A DNA stretch of 64,000 bases from Gloeocapsa sp. PCC 7428. Lineage in GTDB: Bacteria > Cyanobacteriota > Cyanobacteriia > Cyanobacteriales > Chroococcidiopsidaceae. Position numbers and translations under genes: made by a program. The notes under the pieces are model-generated. The model searched no databases and was not told the DNA's origin. It worked only from the letters and a program-made list of their open reading frames with translations. The DNA is taken from the NCBI RefSeq assembly GCF_000317555.1, contig NC_019746.1:1-64000 (forward strand), given 5' to 3'. Positions 10,501 through 20,700 of the stretch are shown piece after piece (within the stretch, counting starts at the first letter, position 1; every line of letters begins with the position of its first letter).

Positions 10501-11723
10501 TTAAATTACAACAGCGCGGAATTCGCAATCTTGAAGCACTTCCTAGCATTGAACTACCGCAACCAACTGTAAACAACGCTCAAATCCGACGACAAAGTTA
10601 TCGTCAATTTTTACAGCAACCACTCGATTTAGCACAATTTAGCCAGTGGATGAGTAGCTTAGCACAAACACAAATCGAAGGTGCGCCGTTACCGAAATAT
10701 CGCTATGCTTCAGCAGGTAGCCTTTATCCAGTGCAAACATACTTATATGTTAAAGAGAATCGCATCGCTGGATTATCCGCAGGCGTTTACTACTACGATC
10801 CGCGATCGCATCGTTTAATTTTACTTGCTGCTGAAGCGAAAATAATAGAGCAAATTTATGACAGTAATCAATCAATTTTTGCTGAATCTGCATTTTCGCT
10901 GTTTCTGATTGCCGAACTTGCGGCAATTACCCCAGTTTATGGCGACAAGGCTAGAGATTTTTGCTTACTCGAAGCGGGATATATCAGTCAACTGCTGATG
11001 GAGACTGCCCCCGATTATGATATTGGTTTGTGTCCGATTGGGACGTTGGAATTTGCAAGTATCGAACAGTATTTTGATTTAACACCGAGTCAAATGCTGT
11101 TACACAGTTTCGTTGGTGGCAAAATTGAACCAAGTTGGCAGCAGCATTGGTCAGTCGCGTCACCACACCGGACACTTGCTACAAGTCGGGAAACCCCACC
11201 AACGCGATCGATTCCCGAAAGATTGCGACAGTATCTTCAGCAAAAGCTTCCTGATTATATGATTCCGTCGCAGTATGTATTGTTAGATAGCCTTCCTTTA
11301 ACTGCAAATGGCAAGATCGACCGTCGGGCTTTACCTGTACCACAATTAACTGCAACATCACAAGATTACGTTGTACCCCGAACTGAAGTCGAGCAAGCGA
11401 TCGCCACAATCTGGCAAAATGCGCTTAATGTCGAAAAGATTGGCATTCACGACGATTTCTTTGAGTTAGGTGGTAACTCGCTTTCAGCGACGCAAGTGAT
11501 TACCCAAATGCGCCACTTAGGGATGGAATTAACGATTCGCGCTTTCTTTGAAGCACCGACAATTGCTGCGCAAGCGCAAATTCAACAACAACACGTTAAA
11601 CCAGCTAAGACAATCCCCAAGCTAGCGCGCAGTATCGAACTAATACCGAACGTTGAACAAATGTCGGATCAAGATGTTGAGGCAATGCTTGCACAAATGA
11701 TTGCAGAGGAGGTTGATTTATGA
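4512..11723 (+). CDS. NRPS, two modules: C-A(Ala)-PCP-Cy-A(Cys, Ox)-PCP
   Basis: Domain order by residue: C about 45-470, A1 about 495-970, PCP1 (Ser1014), Cy about 1070-1500, A2 about 1520-2270 split by an oxidase, PCP2 (Ser2323). The A1 pocket reads DLFNNALTY, the code I know for Ala from microcystin McyA. The A2 pocket reads DLYNLSLIW, the classic Cys code. The Cy domain has the DxxxxD motif (Asp1205, Asp1210), so it should condense and cyclise Cys to a thiazoline. About residues 1995-2225 form a McbC/nitroreductase-like FMN oxidase between A8 and A10, which would give the thiazole. The first C domain reads HHIISDRWS, with Arg in place of the usual Gly. Residues about 1644-1688 are an in-frame repeat insertion. 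The stop overlaps the next start by 4 bp. Confidence 0.95.
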   Translation: MNNIYQQLAKLSPQQRLLFERRLQQRGVKLVQPQISRRKNDDELPLSFAQQRLWFIQQFEPLSSAYNVASALRLKGELKIAALEQALREIVARHETLRTSFVTNAVKQPIQVVAAPQFDLQVIDLHGNASPEVQLISDICDRPFDLTQSLLRVRLLRLHEDDHILVIATHHIISDRWSIGVFLSELSTLYNAFCDRQSSPLAELPIQYADWAIWQRQYLQGDVLATQAAYWQAQLQKMPLLELPCDRPRPANPTYQGAQYPLVLSTTLSKELRSLAAKAGTTLFTVLLAAFKVLLHRYTQQDDIAVGTDIANRDRPETAGLIGLLVNTVVLRTQVGDLTFRQLLRRVQQVVVDAIAHQDLPFEKLVEILNPDRNLSQMMPLFQVKFDLQLAAVKPLELQGLTVERLSLAEQTVKYELRLNLQDGECINGQVEYSTDLFDEATIARLVEHFQILLQGIVDNPDAQLWELPLLTPKEQLLLQPHLIQLDDDDLCIHHLLEAQVRQTPDAIALIDRHEYITYRELNARANQLAHYLHSLGVKGRVGVYLPRTSQLIVAILAVLKVGAACVPLDPVYPQARLDFIVDDADVSVLIHNTDLTFNSHIPTEIDLDGDWSLIAECSAEDLDLGICNLELAYLIYTSGSTGKPKGVAIAHRSTVALLRWANEVFTSEALAGVLAATSICFDLSIFEIFVPLSWGKKVVLVENILELPQVAPDTVTLINTVPSALAQLSKINAIPISVHTVNLAGEALPYSLVEQLRQLPHIQQIYNLYGPSEDTTYSTFACITDTIHIGCPIANTQVYVLDKYLQLVPFGVPGELYIAGAGLAQGYFNRPELTAEKFIPNPFNHSKFNRLYKTGDLVRYRPDGNLEFIGRLDQQVKIRGYRIEIGEIEAVLSQCSTVKEGVISVSEHGGDQRLVAYVVPNSDFTATALREFLAQKLPNYMIPSVVIELEKLPRLPNGKVDRSSLPEGENISITTNYVAPRTKVEKIIVQIWQSELDVTVGLHDNYFELGGHSLLAIKIIAVINETFSVDLPLRYLFENPTVAELASKIEQTTTRQAPTIKLTPDLVNRYQPFPLTDIQQAYWIGRNEAFALGNVATHGYREVETIGLSVTQVEKAWQQLIARHDMLRVVIQPDGQQRILPEVSPYEIKTWDLRDKPTAEATATLTNLRNRLSHQIFATDTYPLFDIQAVLLDDNKIRFFVSFDVLIGDAASLQVLGQEFVALMQSKSLPPLDISFRDYILVAIKIRNSETYQRSRDYWQNRLSTLPPSPQLPLQKTLAAVETPRFVRWSGTLASELWQKLKQQASQHNITPSGILLAAFTEILTRWSSPQFTLNLTLFNRLPLHPQVNQLVGDFTSSLLLAIDNSEQSTFIAKAQKIQAQLWEDLEHRHVSGVQVLRDLARLQQRQTGALMPVVFTSILTQTASNTNSHHSWQADVVYSLSQTSQVYLDHQVAEVDGTLVYNWDAIAELFPDGLLDEMFAAYSRLLEDLATTADWQAPTQLLPFTVDTPAATILSESPLHTLFFAQVTQNPHKQAVVTSTLNLTYQQLSDRVYNLAAKLQQLGVEPNQLVAVVMDKGWEQVVAVLGILTAGAAYVPIDPHPCDRALQLLQQAQVKYVVTQPWLDSAFADVDVTRICVGAVEVFSPLNPPLVGDLERLGSPRPLSLSPNSGGEDKEKTFVHGARGANPTDLAYVIYTSGSTGVPKGVAIDHQGAVNTILDINQRFGVTEQDWVLGLSSLTFDLSVYDIFGTLAAGATLMIPDADLAKDPAHWAELMQRYPITIWNSVPALMQLLIHSQPKTTNNLRLVLLSGDWIPLNLPQQIWLSFERAEIISLGGATEASIWSIFYPIQFVDPDWKSIPYGYPLTNQQIYVLNQTRDRCPTWVTGELYIGGVGLAKGYWGDREKTDESFITHPQTGERLYKTGDLGRYLPNGAIEFLGRADFQVKINGYRIELGEIEASLAQHPAIQAAVVTAVGEPQRLVAYVVPQVEQRSDFKLQQRGIRNLEALPSIELPQPTVNNAQIRRQSYRQFLQQPLDLAQFSQWMSSLAQTQIEGAPLPKYRYASAGSLYPVQTYLYVKENRIAGLSAGVYYYDPRSHRLILLAAEAKIIEQIYDSNQSIFAESAFSLFLIAELAAITPVYGDKARDFCLLEAGYISQLLMETAPDYDIGLCPIGTLEFASIEQYFDLTPSQMLLHSFVGGKIEPSWQQHWSVASPHRTLATSRETPPTRSIPERLRQYLQQKLPDYMIPSQYVLLDSLPLTANGKIDRRALPVPQLTATSQDYVVPRTEVEQAIATIWQNALNVEKIGIHDDFFELGGNSLSATQVITQMRHLGMELTIRAFFEAPTIAAQAQIQQQHVKPAKTIPKLARSIELIPNVEQMSDQDVEAMLAQMIAEEVDL
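9441..9576. repeat. Double palindromic repeat inserted in frame in A2 of the Cys module
   Basis: It holds two palindromes: the perfect 18-bp TCCCCCACTAGTGGGGGA at 9458-9475, and a hairpin at 9511-9532 with arms TCTCCCCCA and TGGGGGAGA. The insertion adds about 45 Pro/Gly/Ser-rich residues just before the A3 core (YTSGSTG). The block starting AGCCCCCTAAATCC is shared with the insertion at 16634 in the next gene. Confidence 0.85.
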
Positions 11724-14700
11724 CTTCAGCATCCTCCGAACAAAAGCGCCAGTTACTCGCAAAATTGCTGCAAAAAGCTCATCAACCGCAACGTTTTCTG
11801 TTATCGTTTGCGCAACGACGGTTGTGGTTCTTGGATCAGTTACAGCCAGGATCGCCTGCTTACAACATTCCCACCGCGTTGCATTTAACAGGTTCGCTTG
11901 ATATCGCGGCGTTAGAAGCAAGTTTGAATCATTTGATTCAACGTCATGAAATATTGCGATCGCGTTTTGTTGCAATTAATGGCGAACCGTTTGTCGAAAT
12001 TCATCTGGTAACGATATCAATACCATTAATTGATTTGCGATCGCTACCACCGACGCGCCAACAGCAACAAGTCAAAATCAGATGCCAGCAAGCCGCCCAA
12101 GCATCATTTGATTTAACCAAACCTCCCTTACTGCGCGCCACACTGCTGCAACTGAGTGAATGCGAGTATGTGCTGCTGTTTACAATGCATCACATCATTG
12201 CCGATTATTGGTCGATGCGGTTATTTGTACGTGAATTAACGACCATATATCAAGGATACGCTGCACAGTTGCCGGAATTGCCCATTCAATATGTTGATTA
12301 CGCTGCATGGCAACAAAATTGGTTAAATAGCCCCGAAAAATCTTCGCAACTTGCGTATTGGCAAGCACAATTAGCTGATTATCCACCACTTTTAGAATTA
12401 CCAACCGACTATCCGCGCCCAGCGGTACAAAGCTTTCGCGGTGCAAGGCGATCGTTTTCGCTTGATGCTGAATTATCAACCGCACTCAAAAATTTAAGTC
12501 AGCGTCAAGGCGTAACTTTGTTCATGCTTTTGTTGGCAGCATTCAAGATTTTACTGCATCGCTACACACAGCAGAATGATGTTCTTGTGGGTTCCACAAT
12601 CGCCAATCGTAACCGCAGTGAAATTACGCATTTGATTGGTTTATTTGTTAACAATCTTGTTTTTCGTACTAATTTAGCTGGTAATCCACAATTTCACGCT
12701 TTCTTGCAACAAGTTCGCGAGATAACACTAGGTGCTTACGCGCACCAAGATCTACCATACGAGTATTTAGTCGAACAACTACAACCTGAACGTAATTTGG
12801 GCTACAACCCGCTGTTTCAGGTAATGTTTATTTTACACAACACACCGACACAAGAAGTAAAGGTATCAAATTTATCGTTAAGCTACTTAGAACCCGAACA
12901 GCAAACTGCCCGCTTTGATCTCAGTCTGGATATGTATGAAACCGCATCCGGCTTGCGGGGTATCTTTGAGTACAATACAGATTTATTTAGTGCTACCACC
13001 GTTGACCGGATTATCGGCAACTGGCAAACGCTTTTAGCTGGAATCGTTGCCCATCCAGAACAGCGTATCGGTGAATTACCGCTATTAACATCAGCCGAAC
13101 AACGCCTGTTATCGCAATGGAATGATACAAGTTGTGAGTTTTCGTCACAGTGCGTTCACGAGTTATTCGCCGCGCAAGCCGAGAAAACACCAGATGCCAT
13201 TGCGGCTGTCTTTGAATCAGAACAGATAACGTATCGCGAATTAAATGCGCGCGCGAATCAACTGGCACATCACTTACAAGCAATCGGGGTAAGAGGCGAT
13301 CGCATCGGCATTTGCGTTAAACGTAGTATCAATTTACTCATTGGATTGCTCGGAATCCTCAAAGCTGGAGCAACATACATCCCGCTCGATCCATCGCATC
13401 CGCGCGATCGCTTGACATTTATGCTCGAAGATGCAGCAGTAGAAGTTTTAATTCAAACTGCACGATCGCTGATTCAGTCACGTACCAATGTTTACTTAGA
13501 CGATTGGACGCAATTCACCAAATATAGCCGCGCTAATCCTCCCCAAATCAGTGCCGAAAACCCCGCATACACGATCTACACCTCCGGTTCCACAGGTAAA
13601 CCCAAAGGCGTGCAAATTCTGCATAAATCCTTAGTTAACTTGTTGCAAAGTATACAAGAATATCTGCAAATAACCCCGAATGATGTCTTAGTCGCGACAA
13701 CAACCGTCGTCTTTGATATTGCCGCACTCGAATTATATCTACCACTGCTTATCGGTGCGCGGGTTGTGATTGCGAGTCGAGACACAGCAACAGATGGCGG
13801 GCAACTACAACAGTGTCTCGCCAACACGCAAGCAACCGTGATGCAATCAACACCAGCTACTTGGAATTTATTGATTGATAGCGGTTGGCAAGGAAATTCA
13901 CACCTCACGCAAATTATCAGCGGTGGCGAAGCACTGATGCCGCGTTTAGCAAAGCAACTACAGGCGCGCACAACTCAAGTATGGAATGTATATGGACCTA
14001 CTGAAACGACAATTTGGTCGAGTATCCATTGTGTAAAGGGGCGAGGGGATAAACTTGATGACCTGAATCTTGAGGTGATTCCGATTGGTAAGCCGCTGGC
14101 GAATACGCAGTTTTATGTACTTGATGGCTACTTACAACCTGTGCCGATTGGCGTACCAGGGGAATTATATATTGGCAGTGTGGGAGTTGCGCAAGGTTAT
14201 TTAAATCGACTGGAGTTGACGGCTGAAAGATTTATTCCTAATCCTTTTAGAAAGGATGCGATTTCTTCCACAGAAAACCGTCTTTATAAAACGGGGGATT
14301 TGGTACGTTATCGTGTTGATGGCACACTCGAACATTTAGGGCGGGTGGATTATCAGGTTAAGCTACGCGGATTTCGGATTGAGTTGGATGAAATTGCAGC
14401 AGTGTTGAACCAGCATCCTGATGTTCAGCAAGCCATTGTCGTGTTGGACAATCGCCAAACTGATCCGCGATTGATTGCGTATATTGTTTTCCAATCACCT
14501 GTAGCACATTTTGAACTGCGGCAGTTTTTGCAAACTAAGTTGCCTGCGCATATGATACCGGCGGCGTATGTCACGCTCGATAAATTACCGCTAACACCTA
14601 ACGGTAAGATAGATCGTCGGGCGCTACCAAGTGCGGAAGTACAACTCCAACCAAATCAATACATTGCGCCGCGCAATCCCATCGAAGAAATTTTGGCAGA

Positions 14701-17700
14701 AATTTGGGCGGAAACGCTGGAATTAGCACAAGTTGGCATTGAAGATAATTTCTTTGAATTAGGCGGACATTCGCTGTTAGCAACTCGTGTTATCTCGCAG
14801 GTTCGCCGAATGTTTGGGATTGAATTGCCATTACGCCGTTTATTTGAAACACCAACAATTGCGGAATTAGCTTTAGAAATTGCGACAACTAAATCAGCAT
14901 CACCGCTAGTAGAAATTACGCGGGTTGATCGTCAAGAAATTGTGCTTTCGTTTGCGCAACAACGGCAATGGTTTTTATCGCAACTCCATCCTGAAAGTGC
15001 TTTTTATAATATTTTTGCTGCTTTACAAATCGATGGTGAATTAGATATTGCAATTCTTCAGCGAAGTTTGAATGAAGTGCTGGCGCGTCACGAAGTTTTA
15101 CGTACGGCTGTACGCACAATTGAGGGGCAACCTATTGTACAAATATCATCAACGACGCTCGAATTTCCACTTTTAGATTTAAGCGCTCTACCCGCATCGA
15201 CTCAAGCAATTCAAGCGAGAAAAATTATTGAACAAGAAGCGCAGCAACCTTTTAAATTAGACCAGCCGCCATTGCTGCGAGTAAAGTTATTACGACTAGA
15301 CCAATCTCATGCACTCTTATTAACGCTACATCACATTGCTGCTGATGCTTGGTCAATGGGAGTTTTGGTGAGGGAAATCGTGCATTTGTATCAAGCGTAT
15401 CGTCACGACACTCCGCCTAGGTTGTTACCATTACCGATTCAATACGCAGACTTTGCCGCTTGGCAACGTCAGTGGTTGCAAAATGTCCAACAAACGCAAC
15501 TGAATTACTGGCGACAACAATTGCAAGGTGCTAATGCTTTACTCGAACTTCCTACCGATTATCCGCGTCCTCCGGTGCAAACGGGACGTGGCGGTAAGTG
15601 TCGATTTCAACTGTCACAAGAACTATCACTCGCGCTCAAGCGTCTGAGTCAAAAAGCTGGATGTACGTTGTTTATGACGTTGATCGCGGCGTTTCAGGTG
15701 TTGCTGTATCGGTATAGCGATTGTGAAGATATCATTGTGGGTACAGCGATCGCTAATCGTCATTATCCCCAAGTTGAAGGATTAATCGGCTTTTTTGCAA
15801 ATACTCTCGCCCTCCGTACCGATTTATCAGGTAATCCCAGCTTTGCGAAACTGTTGCAACGAGTCAAACAAGTTGCATTGGGCGCTTACACGCATCAAGA
15901 TTTACCTTTTGAGCAACTGATCGATGAATTGCAGATTCCCCGATCGCTCAGTTATAATCCACTGTTTCAAGTGATGTTTTTGTTGCAACCCGCAGCCCAA
16001 ACGCTGGCAATCGAAGGCTTAAACTGGAGTTTGATTGATACCGATAACGCAACTGCTAAATTTGACCTGACGCTCTCGATGAGTGAAACTAGCGATGGTT
16101 TAGTTGGGAATTTTGAGTACAGCCAAGATTTATTTGCACACACCACGATTGAACGCATGGTTGGGCATTGGCAAACTTTATTGGCTGCGATCGCTCAATG
16201 TCCGCAACAACAAATTGCGCAATTACCTTTATTAACTGAGTCTGAATATCAAATTTTTATATCACAAAACCCTCAAAATGTCAAACTAGATGTAGAAAGC
16301 TTTTGTATTCATCAATTGTTTGAAGTCCAAGTTCGAGCAAATCCTGATGCGATCGCTTTAGTATCTCAATCAACGCAGATTACGTATCAAGAATTGAATG
16401 ATCGCGCTAATCAACTTGCGCAGTATTTACGCAGACTTGGAGTTAAACCAGAAACACGGGTGGGGATTTGTCTGGAACGTTCTGCGGAATTAGTTGTTGG
16501 TATACTTGGTATTCTCAAAGCTGGTGCCGCGTATGTTCCGCTTGATCTTGCGTATCCGCAAGCGCGGTTGAATTATATGCTGGAAGATGCGCAGGTAAGT
16601 GTATTAATTCAAACGACGGGGCAAATTAATATAAGCCCCCTAAATCCACGCCACTTGCTTCAACGGGGGACACCCCACGCCAGTTTGCTCAACGGGGGAA
16701 ACCCCCGCACGCAACAGGCTTCGCAACGCAGTGGCTCCCCAACTTTGGGGGACTTTGAGAAGAATGGTTCCTCCCAAAATTCGAGGGCTAGTAAGACGAA
16801 TCATCCTTCAACTCAGCAACGCCGAAATTGCGATCGCGCTATAAGAATTGTTAACTTTGATACCGACTGGGAAATTATTACTCAAGAAAGTACCGCAAAC
16901 CTTGATGTTGAAATTGATTTAGAAAACCTTGCTTATGTGATTTACACGTCAGGGTCTACAGGTCAACCAAAGGGAGTTGCGATCGCGCATCGCAATGCCA
17001 CTACACTCGTAAACTGGGCGCATGATGTTTTCAGCACTGAAGAAATTGCTGGAGTTCTCGCCTCTACGTCGATTTGCTTTGATTTATCGATCTTTGAGAT
17101 CTTTGTGCCTTTGTGCGGCGGTGGCAAAGTGCTTTTGGCAGAGAATGCGCTGCAATTACCCGATTTAGCGGCTAAAGACGCAGTAACGCTGATTAATACT
17201 GTCCCTAGTGCTATTGCCCAACTTTCAACAACGAATGCAGTTCCGCAATCAGTGCAGACGATTAATCTGGCAGGGGAAGCATTACAACGCAATCTTGTCA
17301 AGCAACTTCAGCAACATTCGCACCTAAAAAGAATTCTGAATCTTTATGGTCCTACCGAAGATACAACGTATTCAACTTATGCAATCGTTGAGTCACAGTC
17401 GCCAAAGAATCCTCCGATTGGACAGGCGATCGCACATACGCAAACATATATCCTAGATCGCTATCTGCAACCGGTTCCCGTTGGCGTTCCTGGTGAATTA
17501 TACCTCGGTGGTGCAGGCTTAGCGCGGGGTTATCTCAATCGACCCGAACTCACGGCGGAAAAATTTATTCCAAACCCCTTTAACAATTCAAAATCTCATC
17601 GCTTATATAAAACTGGCGATCGCGTCCGTTATCTCGCGGATGGTAATATCGAGTATCTAGGACGCTTTGACGATCAAGTTAAAGTTCGCGGCTTCCGCAT

Positions 17701-20700
17701 CGAATTAGGAGAAATTGAAACCGCCTTAAGTCAGCATCCTGTGGTTCAGCAAGCGGTTGCGATTCAAAATCAATCAAGCTTGGTGGCTTACGTTGTTTTA
17801 AACTTTGAAATCGACTTGCAGCAATTGCGTCAGTTTCTCCGCCAGCAGCTACCCGATTACATGATTCCGCCAAGAATTCGGCAGTTGGCAGCGATACCGT
17901 TAACACCCAACGGCAAAATCGACCGTCGGGCTTTACTTGAATTGGATTCTACCGAAGAAGACCGCCAAGTTGTTTCACCGCAATCTCCACAAGAACAAAT
18001 CCTTACCGAAATTTGGGGTCAGTTGCTGGGAATTGATACGGTGAGTGTCAACGATAATTTCTTTGCCCTGGGTGGCGATTCAATTTTAGCAATTCAACTC
18101 ATTGCCAAAGCTAAAGCAGCGGGGTTACAACTATCACCCAAGCAAATCTTTCAGTATCAAACAATTGCTGAACTCGCCGTCGTTGCTAAAACTACGACGG
18201 TTGTTGCCCAACAAAGCCCAGTGACAGGAAAAGTTCCACTCACCCCGATTCAACATTGGTTTTTTGCCCAAAATTTCGTCGATTTGCATCATTGGAATCA
18301 GTCGATTTTACTGCAACTCGATGCATTAGTTACATTTGCAGCTTTTGCCCATAGCATCCGTTATTTGTTAACGCACCACGATGCCTTGCGGTTGCGGTTT
18401 CATCATACATCTGCATGGCAACAAACCGTTGCTGGTGTGGAAGACACAATTCCCCTTCTTTACATTGATTTATCAAGTCTGCCACCACAACAGCAAGAAT
18501 CAACAATTACATCAACAGCATCACAACTGCAAACGAGTCTTGATTTAGCTAATGGATTGGTGCGCGTTGCCTTCTTTTATCTGGGTAATCGTCAGCCGCA
18601 TCGCGTTTTATTTATTGTTCATCATTTGGCAATCGACGGCGTGTCGTGGCGAATTTTGCTCACCGATTTACAAACCGCACTCCAGCAACTTCAAGTTGGG
18701 GAAGCGATTCAACTTCCGCCTAAAACAACATCTTTTAAACACTGGGCAGAAGCGTTACAAACGTATGCCGAGTCATCACTTCAGCCAGCGTTAGCGTATT
18801 GGCAGAATCTGCCGCAGACAATTTTACCTGTAGACAATCCTGACGGTGAAAATACAGTAGCACAAACGCAAACGTATGCGATCGCATTGGATGTCGCCGA
18901 AACGCAAGCATTACTGCACAAAGTCCCCACCGCGTACCAAACTCAAATTAATGATGTGTTGTTAACCGCATTAGTGCAAGCATTTACCGCATGGACACAG
19001 CAGCAGGGGTTACTTGTAGAGTTGGAAGGACACGGACGCGAAGATTTATTTGCAGATATCGATGTATCGCGTACCGTTGGTTGGTTTACAACGCTATTCC
19101 CTATCTGGTTAAGTCTCGAATCAGATGACCTAGATACGGCATTAAAAAGTATCAAAGAACAATTACGCCAAATTCCCGATCGCGGTATCAGTTACGGCAT
19201 TCTGCGGTATCTAAAATCGCAATTACACGAAATACCCTCGGCGCAAGTCAGGTTTAATTACCTTGGTCAAGTTGACCAGGTTTTGGCATCATCTTTATTA
19301 ACACCTGCGGTAGAATCTCCAGGCGCGGTTCGCAGTCAGCGCGGAAAACGCGATGTTCTCATAGAAATCAATGCGATCGTCGCCGCTGGACAATTGCGGC
19401 TTGATTGGGAGTATAGTAGCGCCGTTCATCATCCGCAAACAATTGCTAATGTGGCTCAACAATATTTAATCAAATTGCGCAAACTTATCGACTACTGCAC
19501 ATCGCCCGATGCCGGAGGTTACACGCCTTCTGATTTTCCGCAGATGGATTTAACGCAAGCAGAACTTGACGAAAGGCGGATTTATAGGGGGAGAACAATG
19601 ATGAAAAAAGATATTGAAGATATCTATCCTCTTTCGCCGATGCAGCAAGGTATTTTGTTTCATAGCCTGCTAACACCTGAAGTTGGCGTGTATGTGCCGC
19701 AGGTTTGTTTAACAATCGATAACTTGACAAATATCAATTCTTTTGCTGGGGCTTGGCAAACAGTTTTACAGAACAATGCGAGTTTACGTACCGCGTTTCG
19801 TTGGGAACGTCGCGACCAACCGTTTCAAGTTGTTTATCGCGATGTAGAGTTACCTTGGCAGCAATACGATTGGCGTGAAGAATATGCACAACACAAGTTA
19901 GAAGCATTTCTCTTACAAGACCGCCAGCACGGCTTTGACTTGAAAACACCGCCGCTGTTTCGATTGACGCTGATTCAGCTTGATGCGACTCGTTACCTAT
20001 TAATTTGGACACAGCATCATTTGATTCTCGATGGTTGGTCAGCAGGACTGATTCTCAAAGAAGTGTTTGATGTTTATCATGCCTTAGAAGCGGGTAGTGA
20101 TATTCCCAAGGTTTACCGTCGTCCTTACGCAGATTATATTCACTGGTTGCAGCAACAAGATGCATCCGCCGCGCAAGCGTTTTGGGAAAAACGACTTGAG
20201 GGGTTTACGACACCAAATTCCTGTCTTGGAAACTTTCCTCAACGGAGGGAACCTCCGCACGGAAGTTTCCGCTTAGCAATTCCGCAATCTCAACCTTACG
20301 CACACGAGTGGGAAGAACAACAAATATCTTTGAGTGCAAGCACTACCAAGCAACTTAAGCAACTCAGTCAACACCATCAATTCACATTCAACACCTTGTT
20401 ACAGGGCGCTTTGGCAATTCTGTTGAGTCGTTATTGCGACACCGATGATATCGTTTTTGGGGCAACAACTTCCGGTCGTCCACCTGAATTGAGTCACGTG
20501 GAATCGATGGTAGGACTGTTTATCAATACTATACCTGTGAGAGTACAAGTTCCTGACCAAGAATTCCTGATTCCCTGGCTACAAAAATTGCAACTCGCGC
20601 AAGTAGCCGCGATTTCGCAATATCAATTTACGCCGTTACTCGATATCCAAACCGCGAGTGAAATTCCTAAAGGCGCAGCGTTGTTTGAGTGTATTTTAGT

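Noticed and set aside
18552-18794. Open frame inside the epimerisation domain in another frame
   Set aside because: It overlaps a well-conserved E domain and has no family match or ribosome binding site.
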